Below are positions 6,465-14,415 of a stretch of DNA of 14,499 nt, piece after piece (position 1 is the first letter of the stretch; each line of letters starts with the position of its first letter). The position numbers and the translations under genes are program-made. The notes beneath the pieces are model-generated. The model made no database searches. It worked only from the letters and a program-made list of their open reading frames with translations, and was not told where the DNA came from. Origin of the DNA: Melioribacteraceae bacterium (GTDB lineage: Bacteria; Bacteroidota; Ignavibacteria; Ignavibacteriales; Melioribacteraceae); assembly GCA_023230485.1 (NCBI GenBank), contig JALNXG010000081.1, positions 1 through 14,499 on the forward strand, written 5' to 3'.

Positions 6465-7127
6465 TTAATACAAATCCCTTTTTCTAAATTTTTTAATTGC
6501 TACAACAGGATACATCAATACTTTACTCCTCTCTTTGAATATCGGGGGGAAACTTGGATTATAACTCATAAGCGCAATACGATCGGGATCGTCTTGATTA
6601 ACAGTCAATAATTTTACTGCGCCGAAATTAGATTCCGCATCCCACCTGCATACGACCAGATCGCCATCATCAGGCACGGAATAAAGATCGATTAATACTA
6701 AATCACGCGGAGTTAGGACGGGTTTCATCGATTCGCCATTAAATCTATCGACTCGAAAAAATACATAACGATCACGATTAAAATCGAATCCTTCCCATTC
6801 GCCTACATTTTCAAATTCTGAAATTTCGCCATCACGAGCGGCGGGAACAGTACCCAAAATGCGGAAACCGGTTTCGGGAATCTCTTTATAAGCCTCAATT
6901 TCATCGAGGGGAATATAATGGTCTCCCCCGCTAAGTAACCAGCTTATATCGCATCCCAGAGCCTTAAGACGACCTAATAATGCACCGCCCGGATAACTTT
7001 TGCCATCAAGATAAGTCTGTAATGCTTGCGGTTTCATTCCGAGTTGTCGTGCCAATTCAGCATTACTCTTAAAGTTCCTTTCGGCAAAATCTCTTAATTT
7101 TTTAGCAACTTCATTTTTCGATAACAT
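6465..7127 (-). CDS. Phage-type HTH-S24 (CI/LexA-like) repressor
   Basis: 220 residues. Residues 15-65 form a helix-turn-helix domain (SNAELARQLGMKPQALQTYLDGKSYPG). Residues 85-215 form an S24/LexA-like peptidase domain with nucleophile Ser133 in GESMKPVLTPRDLVLID and the general base Lys172 in FGAVKLL. The usual Ala-Gly cleavage pair is replaced by Ala-Ala-Arg (A96-A97-R98 in VPAARDG), so self-cleavage may be altered. In phages such proteins hold lytic genes silent and are cut after RecA activation. The start is supported by AGAAGA a few bases upstream. A 15-base site in its promoter recurs before the capsid operon. Confidence 0.9.
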   Translation of the reverse strand: MLSKNEVAKKLRDFAERNFKSNAELARQLGMKPQALQTYLDGKSYPGGALLGRLKALGCDISWLLSGGDHYIPLDEIEAYKEIPETGFRILGTVPAARDGEISEFENVGEWEGFDFNRDRYVFFRVDRFNGESMKPVLTPRDLVLIDLYSVPDDGDLVVCRWDAESNFGAVKLLTVNQDDPDRIALMSYNPSFPPIFKERSKVLMYPVVAIKKFRKRDLY

Positions 7128-7149
7128 ATCTTCTCGTAATGTAATAATA

Positions 7150-7164
7150 TTATTTTTGCGAAGT
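7150..7164 (-). promoter_or_regulatory. Candidate repressor operator shared with the capsid operon
   Basis: On the minus strand this reads ACTTCGCAAAAATAA, identical over 15 bases to 1924-1938. It starts 22 bases before the repressor start codon, within the likely repressor promoter: a TTTG box and TAATATTA lie on either side on the minus strand. It is also 3 bases from the rightward TTGACA box. A bound repressor could act on both promoters. The perfect AT palindrome AATAATATTATT overlaps it at 7143-7154. Confidence 0.5.
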
Positions 7165-7167
7165 GAA

Positions 7168-7199
7168 TTGACAAATATAAATAAATTACATTATCTTTG
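7168..7199 (+). promoter_or_regulatory. Rightward promoter, TTGACA-N18-TATCTTTG
   Basis: TTGACA (7168-7173) is followed after 18 bases by TATCTTTG (7192-7199). The latter matches every fixed base of TAnnTTTG, the -7 consensus of Bacteroidota primary-sigma promoters. Transcription would start near 7205 and read the ribbon-helix-helix gene and its neighbour. Confidence 0.7.
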
Positions 7200-7204
7200 C
7201 ACTT

Positions 7205-7222
7205 AGTAAACATTTGTTCACT
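7205..7222. promoter_or_regulatory. Operator-like palindrome at the rightward start site
   Basis: AGTAAACA TT TGTTCACT is an 18-base dyad. The half-sites AGTAAACA and AGTGAACA (reverse complement of the right arm) differ at one position. It begins 5 bases after the -7 box, exactly over the expected start of transcription, where a bound regulator would block initiation. The HTH-S24 repressor or the ribbon-helix-helix protein encoded just downstream are the obvious candidates. Confidence 0.55.
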
Positions 7223-7255
7223 ATAAATTAACTAATCAATCAAAAAGAATCAAGT

Positions 7256-7450
7256 GTGAATGAAATGAGAATGATTAAAAAATATGTCTATACTTCTAAA
7301 ACACTCAGGATTCCGCCAGAACTTCATGAAAAGATTAAAGAAATATCGGAAATCGAAGGGCGGTCTATTTATAAAGTTGTTTTAAGATTCTTAATGAGGG
7401 ACGTGAAGGAATATAATGGAAAGAGAACCGGAAATAACGAACAATTTTGA
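7256..7450 (+). CDS. Small ribbon-helix-helix DNA-binding protein
   Basis: 64 residues with an Arc/MetJ-type pattern: a beta strand TSKTLRIP (13-20), helix 1 PELHEKIKEISEIE (21-34), the turn GRS (35-37), and helix 2 IYKVVLRFLMRDV (38-50). Such proteins dimerise and bind operators. The frame opens at GTG 7256; ATG 7265 and ATG 7271 are in-frame alternatives that only trim the N-terminus. It is read from the 7168-7199 promoter, divergent from the repressor, which is the position of a Cro-like or early regulator. Its end overlaps the next gene by 35 bases. Confidence 0.7.
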   Translation: MNEMRMIKKYVYTSKTLRIPPELHEKIKEISEIEGRSIYKVVLRFLMRDVKEYNGKRTGNNEQF

Positions 7451-8024
7451 AAGGCGATTTCCACCTCGCTTATTTGAGGAATTTAAGCCGCTATTCAGTA
7501 ATCTAAATCCTGAATTTATCGGTTTCCCTTTTAATACCGATGGGTTAAAGTTAGAGAATTTTTCATTAACAGAGCAGAACCGAATCAATTATATTTCCGC
7601 AATGCGATATTCCCTTAATCCGACTCGGTTATTTATAATCGATACGATTCCTTTGAGGCAGGCGATTCATCTCGCTATTTCACTTATTAAAATAATGCAT
7701 CCGATTGAGATTTCGCCTATTCAAAAATTTGAAGTGGAAAAAGAGATTCTTTCCCGACTCAAGACTAATCCTGAAAATAAATTTATCCAGGATTATTATA
7801 AATCGAGGATTTGGTATTTCAGAAAAAGAAAATGCCTTTACATAAATGAAGAAACACTCAAAGATATTTTCATATTTGATTATTTAAGAAAATTCGATAA
7901 CTTTATAGTTGAATTTTCAGAATGCCCTCAAATGAAGGTTCTACTACGGAAGCAATTCTTTCAGAACAAGAATATAATCCTATTAAAGGATAATTTAGAA
8001 CAGGAAACGATTTCCTTTAATTAA
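7416..8024 (+). CDS. Unrecognised 202-residue protein, last gene of the island
   Basis: I do not recognise this protein. It is cytoplasmic by appearance: no signal peptide, one moderately hydrophobic helix near residues 80-95 (RQAIHLAISLIKIMHP), an aromatic and basic middle (YYKSRIWYFRKRKCLYI), and a final basic stretch (KVLLRKQFFQNKN). A good ribosome site, GAAGGA, precedes the ATG. It overlaps the ribbon-helix-helix gene by 35 bases in another frame, so the two are co-expressed and probably translationally coupled. An early-phage, replication-helper or toxin-like role are all possible; nothing visible chooses between them. Confidence 0.72.
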   Translation: MEREPEITNNFERRFPPRLFEEFKPLFSNLNPEFIGFPFNTDGLKLENFSLTEQNRINYISAMRYSLNPTRLFIIDTIPLRQAIHLAISLIKIMHPIEISPIQKFEVEKEILSRLKTNPENKFIQDYYKSRIWYFRKRKCLYINEETLKDIFIFDYLRKFDNFIVEFSECPQMKVLLRKQFFQNKNIILLKDNLEQETISFN

Positions 8025-8081
8025 TTTTGTATTGCTATAAATAATAAAACTTTGAGAAATGGAATTCGAAAATGGTTTATC

Positions 8082-9104
8082 ATGGATGATTTCGATCTTA
8101 GTTATACACAAGTAGTTAAAAATACTATAGTCACTTATATACTCTTTGTAGCTGCTGCTTTTATCTCAAATAAAGTGACACTTTTCCACCCTGAGATTGC
8201 TTCATTTTGGATTTACAGTTCTATTGCATTGGCTCTCTGTTATGTAATTGGCGAGAAATATTGGGGTGCTATTTTAATTGCGGTTTTCTTTGCTAAAATT
8301 ACAGTTATTTTCTTTAGTATTTTCGAATTATTAACTACTATTTACATTGCGTTTTTTCAAATAGCCTTTATTTATTTAATTCTTTTAATTACCACTAAAC
8401 TAAAAGTAACTCCGAAACAAATAAATGATTTCAAATCATTCCTTAAATATCTATTAATCTCCGCAATTGTTTTACCCGGGATCGGTTCTCAAATTTTTAT
8501 TCTTTTTTACAATCCTGATAATATGGTAGGAGGAGAAAATATAGGGGCTTACTGGCTTTTTAGCAACGCATTCGCAAACCTTACTATCACTGTTTCACTT
8601 ACACTTTACTTGACCGATATTCGAGAAAAGAATTTCTTTTCTATTAATAAATATATCGAGACAATATTGTTTTTTGTCTTTGCAATATTTGTAACTGCAT
8701 TAAATTATTCAGGTGATTTAAAAGAACCCGGAGAACTTCTTCTACTTTTTGCCGGACAAATTCCTCTCGGTATATATTCTGCTATTCGCTTAAAATTTAA
8801 GAATACTTTAGCATTTTTGTTTCTCACTTCCACAATAGCTATCTATTATTCAAGTGGAGGATACGGACCATTTGCTAATTTAGCAATGTCTAATAATACG
8901 ATTCAATTATTTATATATCTATTCTTTTATTCAATTCCATTCGCACTTCTTAGTTTAATGATAGAAGAAATGGAAAAAATCGATAAACAAAAATCAGAAT
9001 TTTTAGCATCCGTAAGCCACGAAATCCGCAGCCCTATCCATACGATTACAAGTTTTCTCGGTTTACTAAAAGAAAAAGCAGATGAAGACTATCCAAGTTT
9101 ATAA
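8082..9104 (+). pseudogene. MASE1 sensor histidine kinase, N-terminal fragment
   Basis: 340 residues from ATG 8082; a TTG at 8052 would add ten residues. Eight to ten hydrophobic segments between residues 12 and 293 form a MASE1-type membrane sensor, with FWIYSSIALALCYVIGEKYWGAIL as the family-like stretch. After a short linker comes the start of the histidine phospho-acceptor domain, FLASVSHEIRSPIHTITSFLGLL, with His313 as the phosphorylated residue. The frame then stops after DEDYPSL. The second helix of this domain, about 40-50 residues including the usual run before the kinase core, is missing, and the ATPase domain resumes in another frame. Alone this fragment cannot phosphorylate itself. 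Confidence 0.8.
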
Positions 9105-9555
9105 AGAAGAGATTGATCTTGAAGTGATCCTTTTGCAGATCGTACGGTACGAGCATCAAGCTCAGGCAGAGAGCAAAGGACTAGAGCTTAATTCAAATAT
9201 CGAATCACAAAATAATTCTCTTTATTCTGACGAATATATGGTCACTCAACTATTAAATAATCTACTTAGTAATTCGATAAAATATACTAAAGTCGGTAAA
9301 ATCGATATCACCCTTTCCAAGAGTTCTCAAGACCGACCTCGAATAGTTATTGAAGATACCGGTATTGGAATGAGTAAGGAGTTTATTGAGGAGTTATTTA
9401 AACCATTCAAAAGAGAAGATCAAGTCTATACTAAAAAATATGAAGGCACGGGACTAGGAATGGCATTAGTAAAAAGTTACTGCGAATTAATTGGTGCAAA
9501 ACTAAATGTAAAATCCGAACTCGATAAAGGGACTATTTTTACTATCGATTTTTGA
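9082..9555 (+). pseudogene. Histidine kinase ATPase domain, C-terminal fragment of the same gene
   Basis: 157 residues, in the +1 frame relative to the preceding fragment and overlapping it by 23 bases. All ATP-binding boxes of a HATPase_c domain are present: N box LLNNLLSNSIKYT (Asn64), G1 EDTGIGM (Asp92), F box LFKPFKRED, and G2 GTGLGMALV (122-130). The leading VYKEEIDLEVILLQIV is the normal entry to the kinase core. No ribosome site precedes ATG 9082, so independent translation is unlikely. Together with 8082-9104 this is one kinase gene broken by a deletion and a frame change. Confidence 0.8.
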
Positions 9556-9629
9556 GATAGGACATCAATAGGGGGTGCGCTATCAGGATAAATGATTTTC
9601 GAAAATATTTCTATTAATTCTACCTTAAT

Positions 9630-12107
9630 CTAGAACTTAAATCCCGCATTAATATAAATCAGAAACTGCCTGCCATCATCTTTGAAAATATTTTTATCTC
9701 CATTAGCTACAATCAATTCAATAGGACCGACAATCGAAAGAAACTGCACCCCGATGCCTGCAGCGATAATTGGTTTATTTGTAGTTTTTCTAAAAACGGG
9801 ATTAGTAGAGAGACGATAATCGAAAGCTGTGTTCATAATTATTTTAAGTAAAATATCTTTTTTGAAACGGTATCGGTATTCAGTTCTGCCTGTAAGAAAC
9901 TTTGTACCCGAGAGTTGATAATATTCCAATCCTATAAATTCATCCGTATTAGCAAAATAGAATGATTTGTAATCAGGCAGATTTTCCCAAGAATCGCGAT
10001 ATGAACCGGCAAATCGCAAAGTGTGAGTCTTATTGATAGTCTGAAATAAATCTCCCTTAACCGTAACACGAGAATAATTAATAGCCGAGCCATAGACTTT
10101 ATTGCTAAGTTCGGAATCGATGGAGAATCGGACTCCGGTACTGGGGACAAGCGGATCATCAATGGAATCGAACTTAAGCGATATATCAAATCGCCTTAAT
10201 TTATCAGTGTAACTTGGGAAAAGATCAAAAATTGTTTCGTATGAAATTTCAGGTTCGGTATTCATATATTCAAAATTATATGATCCTTCTAACACCCAAT
10301 TATTATCAAAGCTAATACCGAGCCCTGCGCCGAAAAAAGTGGAGCGGTCTTTATATCTAGCAATAGTATTTCCCTGATCATCATATATATCCATCGGGAT
10401 ATCTTTATAAGTAAATTGTAGAAAAGGATAGATAGGTAAATTAAGCGAGCGTGAAGGATAGAACCCTTTAGCCGAAATCTTAAACAGCCCGGCGAATTGA
10501 AGTTCCAACTCAGTGCGCACACCGGATACAAAAAACGATGTGGTCTTTAGCTTTAATGCTCCGATTAATTTAAAATAATCATCATATCTCAATCCAAGAT
10601 ATAACTGCTCCATTGATTTTTCATTTATATCAATAATAAGATCGACATATATATCATCAACAGGAACGATTTCGTAAGTTATTTTATCAAAATATCCAAG
10701 ACCATAAGCGGATGTGATTTTCTTTTCAATAATTTTAGTATCGAAAAGCTGACCATCTTTTATATCAAGGAGATTATTAATGAAAGAGAAGTCGAGCGAT
10801 TTATTTCCTTTAATAATAACGTTGCGGACTGTATAATCTCTGATTTTTTCTTTACGTAAATTTTTAAGAGAATCATTATTATAAAATTTATTGCCTATCC
10901 GGTTTTTGATTTCGAGAAGTTGTGGGATATAAGAGCGGGCTGCTACTTCACCTCTTCTAATTAATTCGAGAATACTCGCATTATCAAAATCCATTAATGA
11001 GTATCCGCTTACGTCCTGTTCGATTTCTAAATCTGCGATATCTTTATTTGCTGACAATTTTTTGTATCGAGGGATATCGGTTGTTCGGTCTAAAATATCT
11101 AAGAAAGATTTATAATCATCAAACGATTTTTGGGGAAGGGAAAGACTTAGTCCGATTACGATATTAGCTCCCATATTTTTTACTATATCAGTAGGAAAAT
11201 TATTGAGCACTCCGCCATCTATAAGCAAATATTCGTCTAAAGGCTCAGGCGAAAAAACAGTGGGGATTGACATTGATGCCCTTAACGCTTTTGAGAGTGA
11301 TCCTTTTTCCAATATTACTTCTTTGCCTGTGATTAAATCGACAGCAACACATTTAAATGGAATTGGTAGCAGATCAAAATTCTTTTTAAATTCATACTTG
11401 TATGTAAGTGATGAAAATAAGAGAGAGATTTTTTGTCCATAAATTAGTCCGGAAGGTATCTTTGGAGTAAATCCGACAAGGTCTAAATTTAGCTGGTATC
11501 TGCCCGTAAGTTCTTTTTCAAAATATGGAAGTTCTGCTCGTTCGGGAGAATCACTAAATAGATCGACCCAATCGATAGCTATGGCAAGACTTTCCATTTG
11601 AGCGGGTGAATAACCGATTGAATACAGCCCACCGACGATTGCGCCCATGCTTGTGCCGGTAACATAATCGAGAGGGATGCCGAGTGAATCAATAATTTTG
11701 AGTGCGCCGATATGAGCGAAACCGAGTGCGCCACCGCCGCTTAAAGCAATGCCAATCTTCGGGCGGGGGGTGCTATTACTAAAATTTTTTCGAGAGGTCG
11801 GGCTAGTTTGGGATATAATGTCAGTTTTGGTCTTATATGAATTGCCTTTATCATTATTTATATTATTTACAGAATAATTAACGGATAAAATGTCCGTGAC
11901 ATTATTAATAACTATATTCGTTTTATTTGAGTCCGTTTTCGGCTGAGTATAAAGATGATTGTATTTATCTAATTGGTTTTTATTTGTTCTATCATAATTG
12001 GCAGTAGTATTAGCGAAACGTATCTCTGAAGGTACAGCGGCAATAGTTCCCACTAAGAGAGTTGTAAGAGTTAAATAAAAGAAAAGGAGTCCTGCTAAAA
12101 ATTTCAT
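9630..12107 (-). CDS. Patatin-like phospholipase with POTRA and outer-membrane beta-barrel domains
   Basis: 825 residues. A signal peptide (about 1-24, cut near TIAA) precedes an unusual Asn/Thr-rich linker (33-110). The patatin domain (116-310) has the oxyanion loop SGGGALGFAHIGAL (123-136), nucleophile Ser153 in GTSMG, and the catalytic Asp297 in DGG. Residues 425-495 form one POTRA-like domain (VRNVIIKGNKSL...LFDTKIIEKKI), and 500-825 an Omp85-like beta-barrel ending in phenylalanine (INAGFKF), the usual outer-membrane signal. This is the PlpD-like layout (type V secretion relatives), in which a surface or periplasmic lipase is tied to its own barrel. AGGG lies before the ATG. It is convergent to the kinase fragment. 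Confidence 0.92.
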   Translation of the reverse strand: MKFLAGLLFFYLTLTTLLVGTIAAVPSEIRFANTTANYDRTNKNQLDKYNHLYTQPKTDSNKTNIVINNVTDILSVNYSVNNINNDKGNSYKTKTDIISQTSPTSRKNFSNSTPRPKIGIALSGGGALGFAHIGALKIIDSLGIPLDYVTGTSMGAIVGGLYSIGYSPAQMESLAIAIDWVDLFSDSPERAELPYFEKELTGRYQLNLDLVGFTPKIPSGLIYGQKISLLFSSLTYKYEFKKNFDLLPIPFKCVAVDLITGKEVILEKGSLSKALRASMSIPTVFSPEPLDEYLLIDGGVLNNFPTDIVKNMGANIVIGLSLSLPQKSFDDYKSFLDILDRTTDIPRYKKLSANKDIADLEIEQDVSGYSLMDFDNASILELIRRGEVAARSYIPQLLEIKNRIGNKFYNNDSLKNLRKEKIRDYTVRNVIIKGNKSLDFSFINNLLDIKDGQLFDTKIIEKKITSAYGLGYFDKITYEIVPVDDIYVDLIIDINEKSMEQLYLGLRYDDYFKLIGALKLKTTSFFVSGVRTELELQFAGLFKISAKGFYPSRSLNLPIYPFLQFTYKDIPMDIYDDQGNTIARYKDRSTFFGAGLGISFDNNWVLEGSYNFEYMNTEPEISYETIFDLFPSYTDKLRRFDISLKFDSIDDPLVPSTGVRFSIDSELSNKVYGSAINYSRVTVKGDLFQTINKTHTLRFAGSYRDSWENLPDYKSFYFANTDEFIGLEYYQLSGTKFLTGRTEYRYRFKKDILLKIIMNTAFDYRLSTNPVFRKTTNKPIIAAGIGVQFLSIVGPIELIVANGDKNIFKDDGRQFLIYINAGFKF

Positions 12108-12123
12108 ATAGCCCTATATAAAA

Positions 12124-12156
12124 GAAATTTATTCGGTGAATAAATATAACAACAAA
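12124..12156 (-). promoter_or_regulatory. Promoter with operator-like dyad for the patatin gene
   Basis: On the minus strand TTTG (12153-12156) and TAAATTTC (12124-12131, five of six fixed TAnnTTTG bases) are 21 bases apart, just upstream of the 12107 start. The perfect dyad ATTTATTC GGT GAATAAAT (12127-12145) lies between and over the -7 box, as an operator would. Confidence 0.45.
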
Positions 12157-12276
12157 ATAACGAACATATTTTCTATTCCGATTAAGTGCTAAATATTTTA
12201 TATTAATCATGAACTTTAATAGTTGTCTTAATACCATAACTCGCCCATTGACGGAGTCTTTCGTTTGGATACTCAC

Positions 12277-12311
12277 AAAAAAAGCTGCTGACGGTTTTAT
12301 CATCAACAGCT
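12277..12311 (-). terminator. Intrinsic terminator of the S9 peptidase gene
   Basis: On the minus strand AGCTG-T-TGA pairs with TCA-G-CAGCT (arms 12307-12311/12303-12305 and 12289-12291/12283-12287, one mismatch) and is followed directly by six T residues (12277-12282). It lies about 50 bases past the peptidase stop codon. Confidence 0.8.
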
Positions 12312-12363
12312 CTTTTTGTAAATCAATTTTCTATAATCACGTTCCGGTAATTACTTTATTATA

Positions 12364-14415
12364 TCACTTCATATAATTATTACGAACCATCTCTTTGCTA
12401 TCCCATGGAGCAGGTGCACCGCCGAGATATTTATGGAACCACTCTAAATGAGCATTATAATAAAGCGGCATGGAACGAAGACCGCTGGGCCAGTGACCAT
12501 CATTCTTGAATACTATCAATCGGCTATCGATACCTTTGCGTTGAAGCGCAGTAAAATATCTTAGACTGTGATTATAAGTTACGCGGTAATCTTTTTCGCC
12601 TGTAATAATTAAAGTAGGTGTAGCGAAATTTGCAGTGTATTCACTTGGGGACATTGTTAAATAATCTTTCTTTCCTAAATCCCAATCGGCAAACCAAAGT
12701 TCTTCGGTATCTTCTTTTAACTGTTGAAGATCATAAAGTCCCATCATCGAGGCTAAACATTTATAGCGTTTAGTTTTTGCCTGCAAGATATTCATAAAAT
12801 ATCCGCCATAAGACCATCCCATAGCGCCAATTTTATCTGTATCAACATAAGAGAGAGTCTCGATATAATCTGTAACTTTCATAACGTCTTCATAAACTTT
12901 GCCGTCCCAATCTTTTGATATAGCGGCGGTAAATTCTTGACCGTAACCGGTAGAACCATGAGGATTAGGATAAACTACGATATAGCCTGCACCGGGATAA
13001 ACCTGCCAATCAGCTCTGAATGAATCCATCCACTGCATCTGCGGACCGCCATGAACATTGATTACAACCGGATATTTCTTAGATGCATCAAATCCATGTG
13101 GTTTAACTATGAATACATGAACCGGAGTTCCATCAGCACCCTTTACCCATGCCTGCTCGGAAGGACGTACATCCACTGTATCTGTAAACTCTTTGTTATA
13201 TGTGGTGATATCTTTCAACTTCTTCGTTGCGAAATCGTACCTCGCCATATCAACCGGCTTATGTGTATATGAATATGTAAAAACAGCGAAATCATTTTTA
13301 GGCGATACTTCAAAACTTTGAATAGCTAGGTTCTCTATGAGTTTTTCAATTTTGGAGTCGCTCATAGTTACTTTATATAATGGCTGATAACCTTTTTCCT
13401 GAACCGTAAAATAGATCGATTTAGAATCGGCAGACCAACTGAAATCGTTAATCCAATTATCAATCGATTCGGTTAATATTTTGCTTGCACCGGAATTACG
13501 ATCATAAACTGCTAGGCGAACTCGATCCGATTCATAAGTAGGAATCAATTGAGTAAAGTAAGCAATATATTTTCCATCAGGGGAATATTTTGGATTATTA
13601 TCTGATCCCTCGTTTTTAATGGTAATATTTTTTAATCCTGTTCCGTCTGTATTTGTAATCCAGATATCAAGATTTGTAGAAGATGCAGGATGCTTAACGC
13701 GTTTGGAATCGAATGCGATCTCTTTACCGTCAGGAGAGATAACGTAATTACTGCTTCCACCCGGAGCGAATGCAGGTGAATCAAATTCGCCCGGAGTTAA
13801 ATCTTTTACTTCATTTGTTTTGATATCATAAGCAAGAACATGTGAATATTGACCTATTGCGTATTCGGTCCAATGTCTTACGAATAAGCTATCTGCAAGG
13901 TATGCCTGAATAGCACCTTTTTCAGAATCGTTGCTAATTTTTTCATTGCAATCTGTATCTGTACCGCATTCGGGGAAAACTGCTGCACCAAAAATTATTT
14001 TTGTGCCATCATTAGATAATTTTGGTGAAGAAACGCCGAGTGCGTATTTGGTAATTTGTGTTGGCTCTCCACCGTCTAAAGGCATATAATAAACTTGATC
14101 TCCACCATTGCGATTAGAATTAAAATAAAATCCCTTGCTGTCATTACCCCAGAAAGGACTATAATTTGCAGCTGTATTAGTCATCTGCTTTACGCCGCTT
14201 CCATCTGCATTCATGAGATAAATATTGGTTTTACTTTTTGTAGTTTTAAGATCGGCTGTGGAAACTGTAAAAGCAATTTTGCTTCCATCAGGTGATAGTG
14301 CCGGACCGCCAACATTTTTTATTTTATAAAGATCTTCGATTGTAAAAGCTTTCTTCTGCGGTAGTATTACGGAGAAAGCTATAATTGTAAAAATTACGAA
14401 TAAATTCTTTTTCAC
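12364..14415 (-). CDS. S9 family prolyl oligopeptidase-type peptidase
   Basis: 683 residues. The N-terminal hydrophobic stretch (3-18, LFVIFTIIAFSVILP) is a likely signal peptide. Residues 35-400 form a beta-propeller built of repeated PD40/WD40-like blades (ALSPDGSKIAFT, YVISPDGKEIAFD, KYSPDGKYIAYFT). Residues 425-665 form the alpha/beta-hydrolase catalytic domain, with Ser535 in GWSYGGY, Asp609 in GEKDYRV and His641 in NDGHWP. Members cleave short peptides, often N-terminal dipeptides or acylated residues; the exact specificity is unknown. The start is GTG with a strong GAGGAG (14421-14426) 5 bases upstream, and a terminator lies downstream at 12277-12311. It is single-gene and exported, probably for nutrient peptide breakdown. 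Confidence 0.95.
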   Translation of the reverse strand: MKKNLFVIFTIIAFSVILPQKKAFTIEDLYKIKNVGGPALSPDGSKIAFTVSTADLKTTKSKTNIYLMNADGSGVKQMTNTAANYSPFWGNDSKGFYFNSNRNGGDQVYYMPLDGGEPTQITKYALGVSSPKLSNDGTKIIFGAAVFPECGTDTDCNEKISNDSEKGAIQAYLADSLFVRHWTEYAIGQYSHVLAYDIKTNEVKDLTPGEFDSPAFAPGGSSNYVISPDGKEIAFDSKRVKHPASSTNLDIWITNTDGTGLKNITIKNEGSDNNPKYSPDGKYIAYFTQLIPTYESDRVRLAVYDRNSGASKILTESIDNWINDFSWSADSKSIYFTVQEKGYQPLYKVTMSDSKIEKLIENLAIQSFEVSPKNDFAVFTYSYTHKPVDMARYDFATKKLKDITTYNKEFTDTVDVRPSEQAWVKGADGTPVHVFIVKPHGFDASKKYPVVINVHGGPQMQWMDSFRADWQVYPGAGYIVVYPNPHGSTGYGQEFTAAISKDWDGKVYEDVMKVTDYIETLSYVDTDKIGAMGWSYGGYFMNILQAKTKRYKCLASMMGLYDLQQLKEDTEELWFADWDLGKKDYLTMSPSEYTANFATPTLIITGEKDYRVTYNHSLRYFTALQRKGIDSRLIVFKNDGHWPSGLRSMPLYYNAHLEWFHKYLGGAPAPWDSKEMVRNNYMK

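Noticed and set aside
1835..8081. Direct repeats bounding the island (att sites)
   Set aside because: Comparing 1835-2028 with 8025-8081 by eye gave only short AT-rich matches such as TTAATTAA, expected by chance. The true ends remain unknown.
9595..9606. Palindrome ATTTTCGAAAAT as terminator between kinase fragment and patatin gene
   Set aside because: It is AT-rich, has no loop and no T-run; the match is too weak to call.
12109..12122. ATATAG-CC-CTATAT dyad at the patatin ribosome site
   Set aside because: Short AT arms with a two-base centre are likely by chance in this composition.
12010..12306. Minus-strand open frame across the patatin start and upstream gap
   Set aside because: It overlaps the patatin signal-peptide region in another frame, covers the promoter dyad, and has a composition unlike a protein.
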